From Bog-473 sp963766995 (GTDB lineage: Bacteria > Actinomycetota > Acidimicrobiia > Acidimicrobiales > RAAP-2): DNA of 64,000 nucleotides. The notes under the pieces were generated by a model, which saw only the letters and a list, made by a program, of their open reading frames with translations, had not been told where the DNA came from and made no database searches. Within the stretch, counting starts at the first letter, position 1. Each line of letters begins with the position of its first letter. The stretch lies in contig CAVYCE010000003.1 in the NCBI GenBank assembly GCA_963766995.1, forward strand, positions 930,001 to 994,000, read 5' to 3'. Below, piece by piece: positions 54,489-64,000 of the stretch. Position numbers and translations under genes: made by a program.

Positions 54489-56192
54489 GTGGCGCACGAG
54501 TTGGTGATCAGGGGCGGCCTCGTCGCCGACGGTCTCGGGGGCGAACCCTTACAAGGGGACGTCGCCATCGATGGCGGGGTGATCTCTGCCGTTGGCACTT
54601 TCTTGGGAACGGGCGACAAAGAGATCGACGCCGAAGGACTGCTGGTAACTCCGGGATTCGTCGACATCCACACTCACTACGACGGGCAAGTCACGTGGGA
54701 CTCATCACTGGCCCCTTCGAGTTGGCATGGGGTGACTACCGCCGTGATGGGCAACTGCGGCGTCGGCTTCGCACCGGTGCATGCCGATGCGCACCACAGG
54801 CTGATCGAACTGATGGAGGGAGTCGAAGACATTCCCGGTGCCGTCCTTGACGAAGGCATCGAATGGAATTGGGAGTCGTTCGGTGACTATCTCGACGCCG
54901 TGGCCCGGCGCCCGCATGAAATAGACATCGGGGGCCAGTTGCCGCACGGTTCTCTGCGCCACTACGTCATGGGCGAGCGCGCCGTTCGACTCGAGGAAGC
55001 CACCGACGAGGACGCCATCGCTATGCGGGCCATGGCGGCCGATGCCATGCGCGCCGGTGCTCTCGGATTCAGCACCTCTCGCACCCTCAACCACCGCACG
55101 TCCACCGGTGACCCAACCCCATCGTTGCGCGCCACTGCCCATGAACTCGAGATGATCGCCATGGGCTTGTCCGATGCCGGTCACGGCGTCATCGAACTCA
55201 TCACCGACTTCAAGCCCGACGTCGATACCGAGTTCGCCATGATCCGAGACCTGGTCATCAAGTCCGGACGCCCACTGTCTGTCTCACTGGCCCAGAACAA
55301 CCACTTCCCCACCGGCTGGCGAATGATCCTGGCCAAGATCGAAGCGGCCGCCGCAGAAGGGCTGCCCATCAAGGCTCAAGTGGCGCCCCGGCCGGTCGGA
55401 TTGTTGCTGGGATTGCAGTCGAGCTTCCATCCCTTTTCCGGACACCCCACCTATCAGTCCATCGCTAAGGAGCCCCTGGCGGATCAGGTACGGGCACTGC
55501 GCGACCCGGTATTCCGGGAGCGGCTGCTGAGCGAGACCCCGCCCCGGGGTCGGCGACTGATCGATTACACCCGGATCTTTCCTCTGGGCGACAGCCCCAA
55601 TTACGAGCCTGCTCGCGATTCCAGTCTGGAAGTCGTCGCGGCCACTCGTGGCATCGATCCCACCGAGCTGGCACTCGACATGTTGTTGGAGGACGAAGGT
55701 CGCAATTTTCTCTTTGCCCCGTTCTCCAACTACGCCGACTTCAACCTGGACTGTTGCGGCGAGATGCTGGCCCACGAGGACACTTTGTTCGGGCTGGGTG
55801 ACGGCGGGGCTCACGTGGGCATCATTTCCGATGCCAGCTTCCCCACCTACGCCCTCTCCTACTGGGGTCGCGATCGCACTCATGGCACCTTCGAAGTGGG
55901 CTGGCTGGTGGAGCAGCTGACCAGCCGCACCGCTAGGGCTGTGGGGCTCTGGGACCGAGGTGTGCTGGTGCCAGGAATGCGGGCCGACGTCAATGTGATC
56001 GACTTCGAGCACCTGTGCTGCGAGCGCCCCACTATGAGCTACGACCTACCGGCTGGAGGCAAGCGATTGCTGCAGAGGGCTCGCGGCTACACCGCCACCG
56101 TTGTGGCGGGCCAGATCATCAACCGAGACGGTGAGAGCACGGGAGCGCTGCCTGGGCAGCTCATTCGTGGACCTCAACCTGATCCTCGATGA
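54489..56192 (+). CDS. Amidohydrolase 3, N-acyl-D-amino-acid deacylase-like
   Basis: About 567 aa. The metal motif DIHTHYDGQVTWD (near 62) and the late GDGGAHVGIISD (near 437) with Asp are typical of D-aminoacylases and related amidohydrolases; N- and C-terminal beta-strands form the usual small composite domain. GTG at 54489 has GGGAGG eight bases before it and is preferred to GTG 54483. Known relatives hydrolyse N-acyl-D-amino acids, but many of this length in actinobacteria have unknown substrates. The next gene starts 20 bp downstream. Confidence 0.85.
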   Translation: MAHELVIRGGLVADGLGGEPLQGDVAIDGGVISAVGTFLGTGDKEIDAEGLLVTPGFVDIHTHYDGQVTWDSSLAPSSWHGVTTAVMGNCGVGFAPVHADAHHRLIELMEGVEDIPGAVLDEGIEWNWESFGDYLDAVARRPHEIDIGGQLPHGSLRHYVMGERAVRLEEATDEDAIAMRAMAADAMRAGALGFSTSRTLNHRTSTGDPTPSLRATAHELEMIAMGLSDAGHGVIELITDFKPDVDTEFAMIRDLVIKSGRPLSVSLAQNNHFPTGWRMILAKIEAAAAEGLPIKAQVAPRPVGLLLGLQSSFHPFSGHPTYQSIAKEPLADQVRALRDPVFRERLLSETPPRGRRLIDYTRIFPLGDSPNYEPARDSSLEVVAATRGIDPTELALDMLLEDEGRNFLFAPFSNYADFNLDCCGEMLAHEDTLFGLGDGGAHVGIISDASFPTYALSYWGRDRTHGTFEVGWLVEQLTSRTARAVGLWDRGVLVPGMRADVNVIDFEHLCCERPTMSYDLPAGGKRLLQRARGYTATVVAGQIINRDGESTGALPGQLIRGPQPDPR

Positions 56193-56211
56193 CACAGCAG
56201 AGGAGGCAGGC

Positions 56212-57252
56212 GTGACACTGAGCGAGCTGGAACCATTGGCCGAGTGGCGGGCGGCCGATGTGGCTGACTCGAAGGCCTGGACGCTGCAGCTCAGCAATGA
56301 GGACAATGTCGAGCTGGAGGACGCGCTGCGGGTGGCGAAGTCCAAGAGCACTGATCCGCTGGACATCGGGCGGGAAGACTTCCCTCTGGGCCAACTTGGG
56401 GAAAAGCTACAAAGCGTGGTCGATGTGCTTTTGAACGGGCGGGGGTTCATGCGGATAAGCGCCCTCGATGCTGACCGTTACTCTGACGACGAACTCACCC
56501 TCCTCTACTGGGGCATCGGCCTGCATTTGGGTGAACCAAGGGCCCAGAATCACCACGGACACGTGTTGGGTGACGTGACCGATCAGGGCAAGTCCATCAC
56601 TGATCCGACCGTGCGCGGCAATGAGCTCGGCGGCATCGCGCTCGACTATCACACCGATGGTTCCGATCTGGTTGGACTGCTTTGCCTTCGAACCGCACGA
56701 ACTGGTGGGCTGTCCTGTGTGGCCAACGCCGTGGCCATTCATAATCACATGGTGCGGGAGTGCCCCGAACTCGCAGCCGCGCTCTACCAGCCTCTCCCGT
56801 ACGACACTCGAGGTGAACAGGCCACGGGAGGTACGCCCTTCTACCTGGTGCCGGGATTCACTGCCCACGCCGATCGACTGTTCGTGCGCTTTATTCCCCA
56901 ATACATCCTGGCCTCTCAACGCCATGCCGACGCACCGCGATTGAGCGACACCGCACGGGAAGCCATTTCGGCGGCGGTGGCACTCGCCAACGATCCCGAC
57001 TTCAACGTGTACATGGATCTGCAACCGGGCGAGATGCAGTTCATCAACAACTACCACGTGCTCCATGGCCGCACCGCCTATGAAGACGACGTGGCCCATG
57101 GCTACAAGCGGCATCTCAAGCGACTGTGGTTAGCCACGTACGCGCTCACCGATCGGCCGGCCCACTTCCAAGCCCTCGGGCGCAAACACTGGGAGGCCAA
57201 GCGGTCCGTCAGCGCGCTCGCTCCCGTGAAGAAGGCCTCGCAGCCTGCTTGA
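56212..57252 (+). CDS. TauD/TfdA-family Fe(II)/2-oxoglutarate dioxygenase
   Basis: A 346-aa protein from GTG at 56212, with GGAGG five bases upstream. The iron ligands are His147 and Asp149 (DYHTDGSD) and the distal His in YHVLHGRT; the 2-oxoglutarate Arg is in RHLKRLWL. The motif set is of clavaminate-synthase/TauD type. Such enzymes hydroxylate or cleave small organic acids, taurine or amino acid derivatives. A longer frame to 56101 overlaps the deacylase and is unlikely. Substrate unknown, probably shared with the island's other genes. Confidence 0.87.
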   Translation: MTLSELEPLAEWRAADVADSKAWTLQLSNEDNVELEDALRVAKSKSTDPLDIGREDFPLGQLGEKLQSVVDVLLNGRGFMRISALDADRYSDDELTLLYWGIGLHLGEPRAQNHHGHVLGDVTDQGKSITDPTVRGNELGGIALDYHTDGSDLVGLLCLRTARTGGLSCVANAVAIHNHMVRECPELAAALYQPLPYDTRGEQATGGTPFYLVPGFTAHADRLFVRFIPQYILASQRHADAPRLSDTAREAISAAVALANDPDFNVYMDLQPGEMQFINNYHVLHGRTAYEDDVAHGYKRHLKRLWLATYALTDRPAHFQALGRKHWEAKRSVSALAPVKKASQPA

Positions 57253-57255
57253 TCT

Positions 57256-57287
57256 TTATTCTCCTGAGTACCCATTACGGAGAATAA
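57256..57287. promoter_or_regulatory. Inverted repeat before the TetR gene
   Basis: TTATTCTCC and GGAGAATAA form a perfect 9-bp inverted repeat with a 14-bp spacer, ending 9 bp before the TetR start and 4 bp after the dioxygenase stop. This is the expected place for an autoregulatory TetR operator. The 3' arm might also act in the TetR ribosome-binding region (GGAG, then AAGG). Confidence 0.55.
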
Positions 57288-57296
57288 GGTTGCCCC

Positions 57297-57902
57297 GTGG
57301 TAGGTGTGAAGGGTCAGGTACAGCAGCGAGGGGTGGCGCGGCGTCAGGCCATCCTCGAAGCGGCCATCGCCGTCTTCGCTGAGCACGGTTTCCGGGGATC
57401 GGCCATCAATGAGATCGGGGCCCGATCGGGTATCAGCGGCACCGGCGTGCTGCATCACTTTGGCTCTAAGTCCCAGTTGCTCTTTGCCGTACTGCAAGAG
57501 CGAGATCGCCGAGCTGAGGTGGAGTTCCGCGAGCTCGCCCATGAGGGTGGGATCGAGATGCTGCGGGGCCTCATCCGCTACGCCCATCAGGGCGAGGCCG
57601 AACCCGGGCTTAATGCGCTGCACACCGCGCTTCTGGTTGAAGGGTTAAGCGCGGACTCGCTCACTCACGACTATTTCGTGGCCCGGCAGACGTCGGTTGC
57701 ACGTTGGTTGGCCGACGGGATTGAACGGGGCAAGGCGTCCGGTGAGATCAGAGGAGATGTCGACGCCGCGGCCGTTGCCTCCATGATCGTGGCCTTCCAG
57801 GAAGGCGCCTCCCTGGTCTGGCAGCTTCAGCCCGAGCAGAGCATTGTCGGACTCTACGAGACCTTTCTCGCGGGCTTGATCAAGGACATCAGTGCAACAT
57901 GA
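57297..57902 (+). CDS. TetR-family transcriptional regulator
   Basis: A 201-aa regulator starting with GTG. The N-terminal helix-turn-helix runs QAILEAAIAVFAEHGFRG, then the GISGTGVLHHFGSK recognition helix region. The C-terminal ligand-binding part has TetR_C-type helices (LLVEGLSADS, VASMIVAFQEGASLVW). It is the last gene of the island and lies just after a long inverted repeat, so it probably represses this cassette. Convergent with the sua5-like gene. Confidence 0.93.
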   Translation: MVGVKGQVQQRGVARRQAILEAAIAVFAEHGFRGSAINEIGARSGISGTGVLHHFGSKSQLLFAVLQERDRRAEVEFRELAHEGGIEMLRGLIRYAHQGEAEPGLNALHTALLVEGLSADSLTHDYFVARQTSVARWLADGIERGKASGEIRGDVDAAAVASMIVAFQEGASLVWQLQPEQSIVGLYETFLAGLIKDISAT

Positions 57903-57938
57903 GGGTCCAACCGATGCGCACATCGTCACGATGTGAAC

Positions 57939-58571
57939 TCAGGTGCGAGGTCCGATGAACCACCGTCGGCGACGCCATGCCCCCATGGCCATGACTGCAT
58001 CGACATAGCTCTCGGGTAACGCCCCTTCGCTCAACACCACGGGCAGCGCGTGGGTGCAGTCCACCACGGTCGCTTCTGGCCCGGCACATGGTCCTCCGTC
58101 AACCACCAACGCCATCTCACTACCAACGCAGGCATTGAGGACGTCCGTGACGCTGCTCGCCACGTGACCGTCACCGCAGAGCAACGCACTAAGCCATGGT
58201 CCTGTGTCGGTACAGAGCGAGCGAAGAGGCCTGCTTGACGGAATACCGATCCGAACCGTGGGGTTGTCGACACCCGGCACCGCCACAATGAGAGGTCCCG
58301 GCCACATGCGCTCGGTCAACCGTTGCGCCACCACGCCCCATTCCGAAGCCAGTGCTGGAGCCTGTTTCTGTTGTCCAACTACACGCGTCACTTCCTGTCC
58401 TTGGCACTGCCGAGCAGCCAAGGACGAGAACTTCGCCGGTGCAACAGGTCCAGCCGCTCGCGCCACCAATGCATAACCGCCGTGGGTCGGCATGGCGATG
58501 ATCTGATCGTCAAGCAGCGAAACGCGAATTAGGTCGCGCTGCTGTGCCCTCACGACGAGGGGTGCGCTCAT
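57939..58571 (-). CDS. Degenerate Sua5/YrdC/YwlC-like protein
   Basis: A 210-aa protein at the position where actinobacteria keep the L-threonylcarbamoyladenylate synthase gene (after prmC, with a 4-bp overlap). The fold cues are there: PTHGGYALVARA for PTdTvYGLa, the RMWPGPLIVAVP strand and VRIGIP. The nucleotide- and substrate-binding set looks eroded: no KxRP..PL motif, and Thr-Val-Tyr-Gly-Leu is not conserved. It may be inactive or altered. An intact TsaC elsewhere would be expected because t6A37 is essential in most bacteria. Confidence 0.65.
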   Translation of the reverse strand: MSAPLVVRAQQRDLIRVSLLDDQIIAMPTHGGYALVARAAGPVAPAKFSSLAARQCQGQEVTRVVGQQKQAPALASEWGVVAQRLTERMWPGPLIVAVPGVDNPTVRIGIPSSRPLRSLCTDTGPWLSALLCGDGHVASSVTDVLNACVGSEMALVVDGGPCAGPEATVVDCTHALPVVLSEGALPESYVDAVMAMGAWRRRRWFIGPRT

Positions 58572-59419
58572 TGCGTGTAACCAACGAGCGCCCGAGGCCG
58601 CTGGGCTAAGTCAGGCTCCACCCGTACGTCGACATAGGCAAGCGATCTCGCCAATGCGGCAGCCGCGTCGGCTTGGTGCGGCGCTAATTCAATGATGATG
58701 GCGCTGGGGTGAGCCAGCCATTCTTTGCCCTGGACCAAAAGCGTCTCGACATCGGCCAGTCCAGGAATCCCGTCGGTGGAATGAGGCGAAATGAGAGCAT
58801 GGCGTGGTTCCTGGCGTACCTCAATCGACAGTTCGTCCCATTCAGACTCAGCCACATACGGTGGATTGGCAATCACCATGTCGATTCTGCCGCGCAGGTG
58901 GTCAGGCAGAGCCGTCAGCCACCACCCTTCGACCCATGTCACCGGCACCATGCTGGGGCAGGCCTGTTGAACTCGGACGGCGTTGAGTGTGGCCACCTCG
59001 AGGGCGTCAGGACTGGCGTCGATCCCCCAAATCTGGGCCGCCTGATGCACCTCGGCCAGTTCGGTGGCGAGGGCAAGGGCAATGGCGCCGCTGCCGGTGC
59101 CAGCGTCGACCACCGTTGGATCATCAATACCGCGATCGCGCAGTATCCGAAGCGCCACTTCGACCACTTGCTCGGTCTCTGGTCTCGGTATCAACACTCG
59201 AGGGTCGACCACCAGATCCAACGAGCGGAAGGGCCAGTGACCCAGCACGTACTGCAGGGGTTCGCCGGCTGCACGCCGCACCGCCAGCGTACGGGCCAAT
59301 TCGATCGCTTGAGCACTCAAGTCACCGTTGGAACCGGACACATCTTCGACGATGAAACCAGCTTCGTGGCGTGCGCCCAGGAAGACCGTCAGTTCTTCGA
59401 TCAGCTCGCTGCGATACAC
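58568..59419 (-). CDS. prmC: Peptide chain release factor methyltransferase
   Basis: A 283-aa protein (HemK). The N-terminal helical domain is followed by RPETEQVVE, motif I DAGTGSGAIALA near 106-117 and the catalytic NPPYV near 184-188. It methylates the Gln of the GGQ motif in release factors. It lies 10 bp after prfA, its natural substrate gene. Confidence 0.95.
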   Translation of the reverse strand: MYRSELIEELTVFLGARHEAGFIVEDVSGSNGDLSAQAIELARTLAVRRAAGEPLQYVLGHWPFRSLDLVVDPRVLIPRPETEQVVEVALRILRDRGIDDPTVVDAGTGSGAIALALATELAEVHQAAQIWGIDASPDALEVATLNAVRVQQACPSMVPVTWVEGWWLTALPDHLRGRIDMVIANPPYVAESEWDELSIEVRQEPRHALISPHSTDGIPGLADVETLLVQGKEWLAHPSAIIIELAPHQADAAAALARSLAYVDVRVEPDLAQRPRALVGYTQ

Positions 59420-59429
59420 GGCAGCGTCC

Positions 59430-60494
59430 TTATTCCCCTGCCAGCTGCCGCGCTCGCTTGTCTGCCATGAGGGCGTCTGTCAGCTCTGTCAGGTCGCCTG
59501 CGAGCACCTGGTCCAGCTTGTACAGCGTCAGATTGATCCGATGATCGGTGACACGGTTCTCTTTGAAGTTGTAGGTACGGATTTTGTCCGTGCGTGATCC
59601 GGCCCCCACCTGATCGCGTCGTTGGGCCGACATCTCGGCCGCTTGACGATCCTGTTCGGCCTTGAGTAGCCGTGATCGAAGCACCACCATGGCCTTGGCT
59701 CTGTTCTGAATCTGGCTCTTCTCGTCCTGCATAGCCACCACCGTGCCCGTCGGGAGGTGAGTGATCCGGACGGCGGAGTCAGTGGTATTGACCGACTGGC
59801 CACCGGGTCCGGTGGATCGGTACACGTCGATTTTGAGGTCGTTGGGATCGATGGTGACGTCGACTTCTGCCGCCTCGGGGAGGACCGTCACCGTGGCCGT
59901 GGAAGTGTGGATGCGCCCCTTGGCCTCGGTGACTGGCACTCGCTGCACTCGGTGCGTGCCGCCTTCATGCTCCATTCGGATGTAAGCCTCCTTGCCCTTG
60001 ACCAAGAGCACGGCCTCGTTGATGCCATCACGGTCGGAGGCGTCCTCCGACATGATCTCGACCTTCCACTTCTCCAGTGCGGCGAAGCGTTGGTACATCT
60101 CGAAAAGCACTCGAGCGAAGAGATTCGCCTCATCGCCGCCAACGGCGCCGCGGATTTCGATGATGACGTTACGTCCCTCATTCGGATCCTTGGGTAGCAG
60201 CAATGCCTGGATGTGCTCCTCCAGCTGAGCCACCTTGGCTTCGGACTCCTCCACCTCAAGGCGCATGAGCTCTCGGTCGTCACCTGAGGTATCAGTGAGC
60301 ATTTCCCGGGCCGTCACCACGTCTTCGCGTACGGCGTTCAGGTCGTGCCAGGCCCGCACGATTTCGCCCAGCTCCTTATGGCGCCGAGAGAGGTCGCGTA
60401 CGCGCTCAGCATCTTCGAGCACGGCGGGGTCCAACAGTTCGGCTTCGACGGTGGTGAACTCGGCTTCGAGCGCGGCGATTCGGTCGTCGAACAT
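59430..60494 (-). CDS. prfA: Peptide chain release factor 1
   Basis: A 354-aa class I release factor. GPGGQSVN (Gly231-Gly232-Gln233) is the catalytic loop, and RVPVTE near 187-189 carries the P-x-T stop-codon tripeptide of RF1 (UAA/UAG). Length and domain order are standard. Confidence 0.97.
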   Translation of the reverse strand: MFDDRIAALEAEFTTVEAELLDPAVLEDAERVRDLSRRHKELGEIVRAWHDLNAVREDVVTAREMLTDTSGDDRELMRLEVEESEAKVAQLEEHIQALLLPKDPNEGRNVIIEIRGAVGGDEANLFARVLFEMYQRFAALEKWKVEIMSEDASDRDGINEAVLLVKGKEAYIRMEHEGGTHRVQRVPVTEAKGRIHTSTATVTVLPEAAEVDVTIDPNDLKIDVYRSTGPGGQSVNTTDSAVRITHLPTGTVVAMQDEKSQIQNRAKAMVVLRSRLLKAEQDRQAAEMSAQRRDQVGAGSRTDKIRTYNFKENRVTDHRINLTLYKLDQVLAGDLTELTDALMADKRARQLAGE

Positions 60495-60556
60495 GAGATC
60501 AGGCTAAAGAGAATCCGGGGAGCTGGACCGCAGGTCCAGCCCTAGTACGGCCGAAG

Positions 60557-60805
60557 TCAGTCCTGCGCTATTGGCTCAGGCGTGGCAGCAGCCTTCGCCT
60601 TGCCCTTGCGCTCTCCATAGCGGCGCTGAAAGCGCTCGACCCGACCTCCGGAGTCGACCAGCTTCTGCTTGCCGGTGAAGAAGGGGTGGCACTCGTTACA
60701 CAGCTCGACATGCAGATCCGACTTGGTCGAATGGGTGACGTAGGTATTGCCACAGGAACAGCGCACCGTGGCGTCGATGTACTCGGGGTGAATGTCGGGC
60801 TTCAT
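60557..60805 (-). CDS. rpmE: Ribosomal protein L31 (zinc-binding form)
   Basis: An 82-aa L31 with Cys16 and Cys18 (CSCGN) and Cys36/Cys39 (CNECHPF), so the Zn-containing C+ type. KSDLHVELC and FFTGKQKLVDSGGRVERF are conserved. The tail is extended (Lys/Ala-rich). It lies 70 bp after rho, as usual in actinobacteria. Confidence 0.97.
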   Translation of the reverse strand: MKPDIHPEYIDATVRCSCGNTYVTHSTKSDLHVELCNECHPFFTGKQKLVDSGGRVERFQRRYGERKGKAKAAATPEPIAQD

Positions 60806-60875
60806 GATGTCTCCTGCGTCGATTTGGTCAGGACAGTGTATTGGTTGGCCGGCCGTCTCCGTCCGCCGGCCTCAA

Positions 60876-62642
<1,767 letters not shown>

Positions 62643-62896
62643 CGGGCTCCTCTTCCATAGAGGGTTATCGCCGGCTCGGGATATCCGCGCGCGGCAAGGG
62701 AATTCAGGGAGGAGAAAGCGTTCGATCTTCGAACCTTCCCCCGATCACCTCTGCGAAAAGCGCACCCGGGACCATTTGGTACCCGCGGAGAGCGCCTCAA
62801 AGCGCAGTGGGGATAGATGCACATTAGCGGGGCCGGAACAGCATTGCCAACATCCCCTGGTCAACCTGGGTGTCGTCTGAGGAAGTTCTGGTCCGA

Positions 62897-63940
62897 TCAG
62901 AGGGAGAGCTCGGCCAAAATCGACCGCATATCGAGGTCGATGACCGAGGGTACGGATATCTGACCGATGGCCAAATCGGGATCCTTCAGGCCGTGCCCGG
63001 TCAGCACGCAGACCACGGTGGAGCCTTCGGGCACACCGCTCTTGATCAACCCTGCCACCGACGCGGCCGATGCCGCCTCGCAGAACACCGACTCATGCTG
63101 AGCCAAGAATGTGTAGGCCCCGAGAATTTCTTCGTCGGTGACTGCGGTGATGGAGCCCCCTGATTCGCTGGCCGCCGAAGTCGCCGCGTACCAACTGGCC
63201 GGGTTGCCGATCCGAATGGCGGTGGCGATGGTGTCTGGATGCTCAACCGGGTGCCCGAGCACAATGGGCGCGGCACCAGCGGCCTGGAAGCCGAGCATGT
63301 GCGGCAGCTTGGTTGAGCGTCCCGCTTCCTTGTACTGGAGGTAACCACGCCAATAGGCCGAAATGTTGCCGGCGTTGCCGACGGGTATGCAATGGAAGTC
63401 GGGGGCATCGCCCAGGACGTCGACGATTTCGAAGGCACCCGTTTTCTGGCCTTCAATCCGGTGCGGGTTGACCGAGTTCACGACCGTGATGGGCGCATGG
63501 TTTGGTAGGTCCCGCACAATGTTGAGCGCTTCGTCGAAGTTGCCGTTCACCTGCAACACTCGGGCGCCGTGAATAAGCGCTTGCGCCAGCTTTCCCAGCG
63601 CGATGTGACCGTCGGGAATCAATACGGCGCAGGCCAGTCCGGCGCGAGCGGCATAGGCGGCAGCCGAGGCCGAGGTATTGCCCGTCGATGCGCACACCAC
63701 GGCTTTGGCACCCTCTTCGACCGCCTTAGAGATGGCCATGGTCATGCCGCGATCCTTGAACGAACCGGTGGGGTTGGCTCCTTCGATCTTCAACCACACC
63801 TGGGCTCCAACCCGGTCCGATAATCGAGGTGCCGGCACTAACGGAGTGCCACCTTCCAACAACGTCACCACCGGTGCGTCAGGTGTCAGCGGCAGGAACT
63901 CCCGATACTCCTCCATCACGCCCCGCCATCCCACCACCAT
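62897..63940 (-). CDS. thrC: Threonine synthase
   Basis: A 347-aa fold-type II PLP enzyme. The PLP lysine is Lys62 in GANPTGSFKDRG; ASTGNTSAS (near 84) and PVGNAGNISAYW (near 186) bind phosphate and PLP. It converts O-phosphohomoserine to threonine. ATG at 63940 is 2 bp after the hom stop; an in-frame ATG at 63916 is possible. The 254 bp before rho hold no evident gene. Confidence 0.96.
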   Translation of the reverse strand: MVVGWRGVMEEYREFLPLTPDAPVVTLLEGGTPLVPAPRLSDRVGAQVWLKIEGANPTGSFKDRGMTMAISKAVEEGAKAVVCASTGNTSASAAAYAARAGLACAVLIPDGHIALGKLAQALIHGARVLQVNGNFDEALNIVRDLPNHAPITVVNSVNPHRIEGQKTGAFEIVDVLGDAPDFHCIPVGNAGNISAYWRGYLQYKEAGRSTKLPHMLGFQAAGAAPIVLGHPVEHPDTIATAIRIGNPASWYAATSAASESGGSITAVTDEEILGAYTFLAQHESVFCEAASAASVAGLIKSGVPEGSTVVCVLTGHGLKDPDLAIGQISVPSVIDLDMRSILAELSL

Positions 63941-63942
63941 GC

Positions 63943-64000
63943 TCAGTCGTCTCCCTCGCTGATCACCCGCATTACTCCGCTGACCCGATCGACGGCCTGG
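63943..64000 (-). CDS. hom: Homoserine dehydrogenase, C-terminal end
   Basis: The last 18 codons before TGA at 63943 read QAVDRVSGVMRVISEGDD, which fits the final strand of an ACT domain. Together with the overlap-like spacing to thrC and the usual hom-thrC-rho order of actinobacteria, this is most likely homoserine dehydrogenase. The rest lies outside the window, so the call rests largely on context. Confidence 0.6.
   Translation of the reverse strand, partial: QAVDRVSGVMRVISEGDD

Overview
The window looks like a chromosomal segment of a high-GC actinobacterium, most probably from the Acidimicrobiia or a neighbouring deep lineage. The main evidence is the right half, which carries the actinobacterial core order hom-thrC-rho-rpmE-prfA-prmC-(sua5)-...-rpiB-glyA-wecA-atpZIBEFFHAGDC on the minus strand. 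TreS with a maltokinase, an F420-type FrhB protein and a MurA with Asp in place of the catalytic Cys agree with this. The class-level placement is inference. No rRNA, CRISPR array, transposase or prophage gene was seen; one tRNA (Ala, anticodon CGC) is present.

Layout. 1-5.8 kb: catabolic genes: a cut-off amidase, a D-threonine-aldolase-like PLP enzyme, and a tightly overlapping trio of Baeyer-Villiger monooxygenase, two-part SDR and amidohydrolase. 5.8-12.1 kb: a high-affinity K+ uptake locus: a 27-aa membrane peptide, kdpF, A, B, C and an OB-fold gene, with a divergent short KdpD that lacks a kinase domain. 12.4-17.5 kb: a NarL-type response regulator, an intact histidine kinase and a degenerate kinase paralogue, then a small membrane protein and two secreted proteins. 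18.2-21.6 kb: tRNA-Ala, a PIG-V-like mannosyltransferase, a polyprenyl-phosphate glycosyltransferase/GtrA fusion and a SepX/GlpR-like membrane protein.

21.8-29.7 kb: assimilatory sulfate reduction, built as two divergent operons around a 17-bp palindrome. Minus strand: cysH, siroheme sulfite reductase, FrhB-type F420 oxidoreductase, an unknown gene and a ModF-like ABC ATPase, every junction overlapping. Plus strand: cysD, cysN and a precorrin-2 dehydrogenase for siroheme. The sulfite reductase/FrhB pair looks like a two-gene version of the F420-dependent sulfite reductase (Fsr) of methanogens and is the most interesting system here. 29.7-31.9 kb: an NRAMP protein with altered metal-site motifs and a Gdt1/TMEM165 family protein. 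31.9-41.5 kb: a methyltransferase, a membrane protein, galT, maltokinase, treS, an enoyl-CoA hydratase, meaB, murA and glpX.

41.5-51 kb: the complete ATP synthase operon with two b-type subunits and a separate delta, preceded by wecA, glyA and rpiB. 52.9-57.9 kb: a plus-strand island (thiolase-like protein, N-acyl-D-amino-acid deacylase-like protein, TauD-like dioxygenase, TetR regulator) that interrupts the core operon. 57.9-64 kb: sua5-like, prmC, prfA, rpmE, rho, thrC and the end of hom.

Caution on sequence quality: at least eleven single-base indels are inferred, each repaired by one base to give a conserved full-length protein. Eight of them lie between 46.3 and 53.3 kb and several hit ATP synthase genes, so they are more likely sequencing or assembly errors than pseudogenes.
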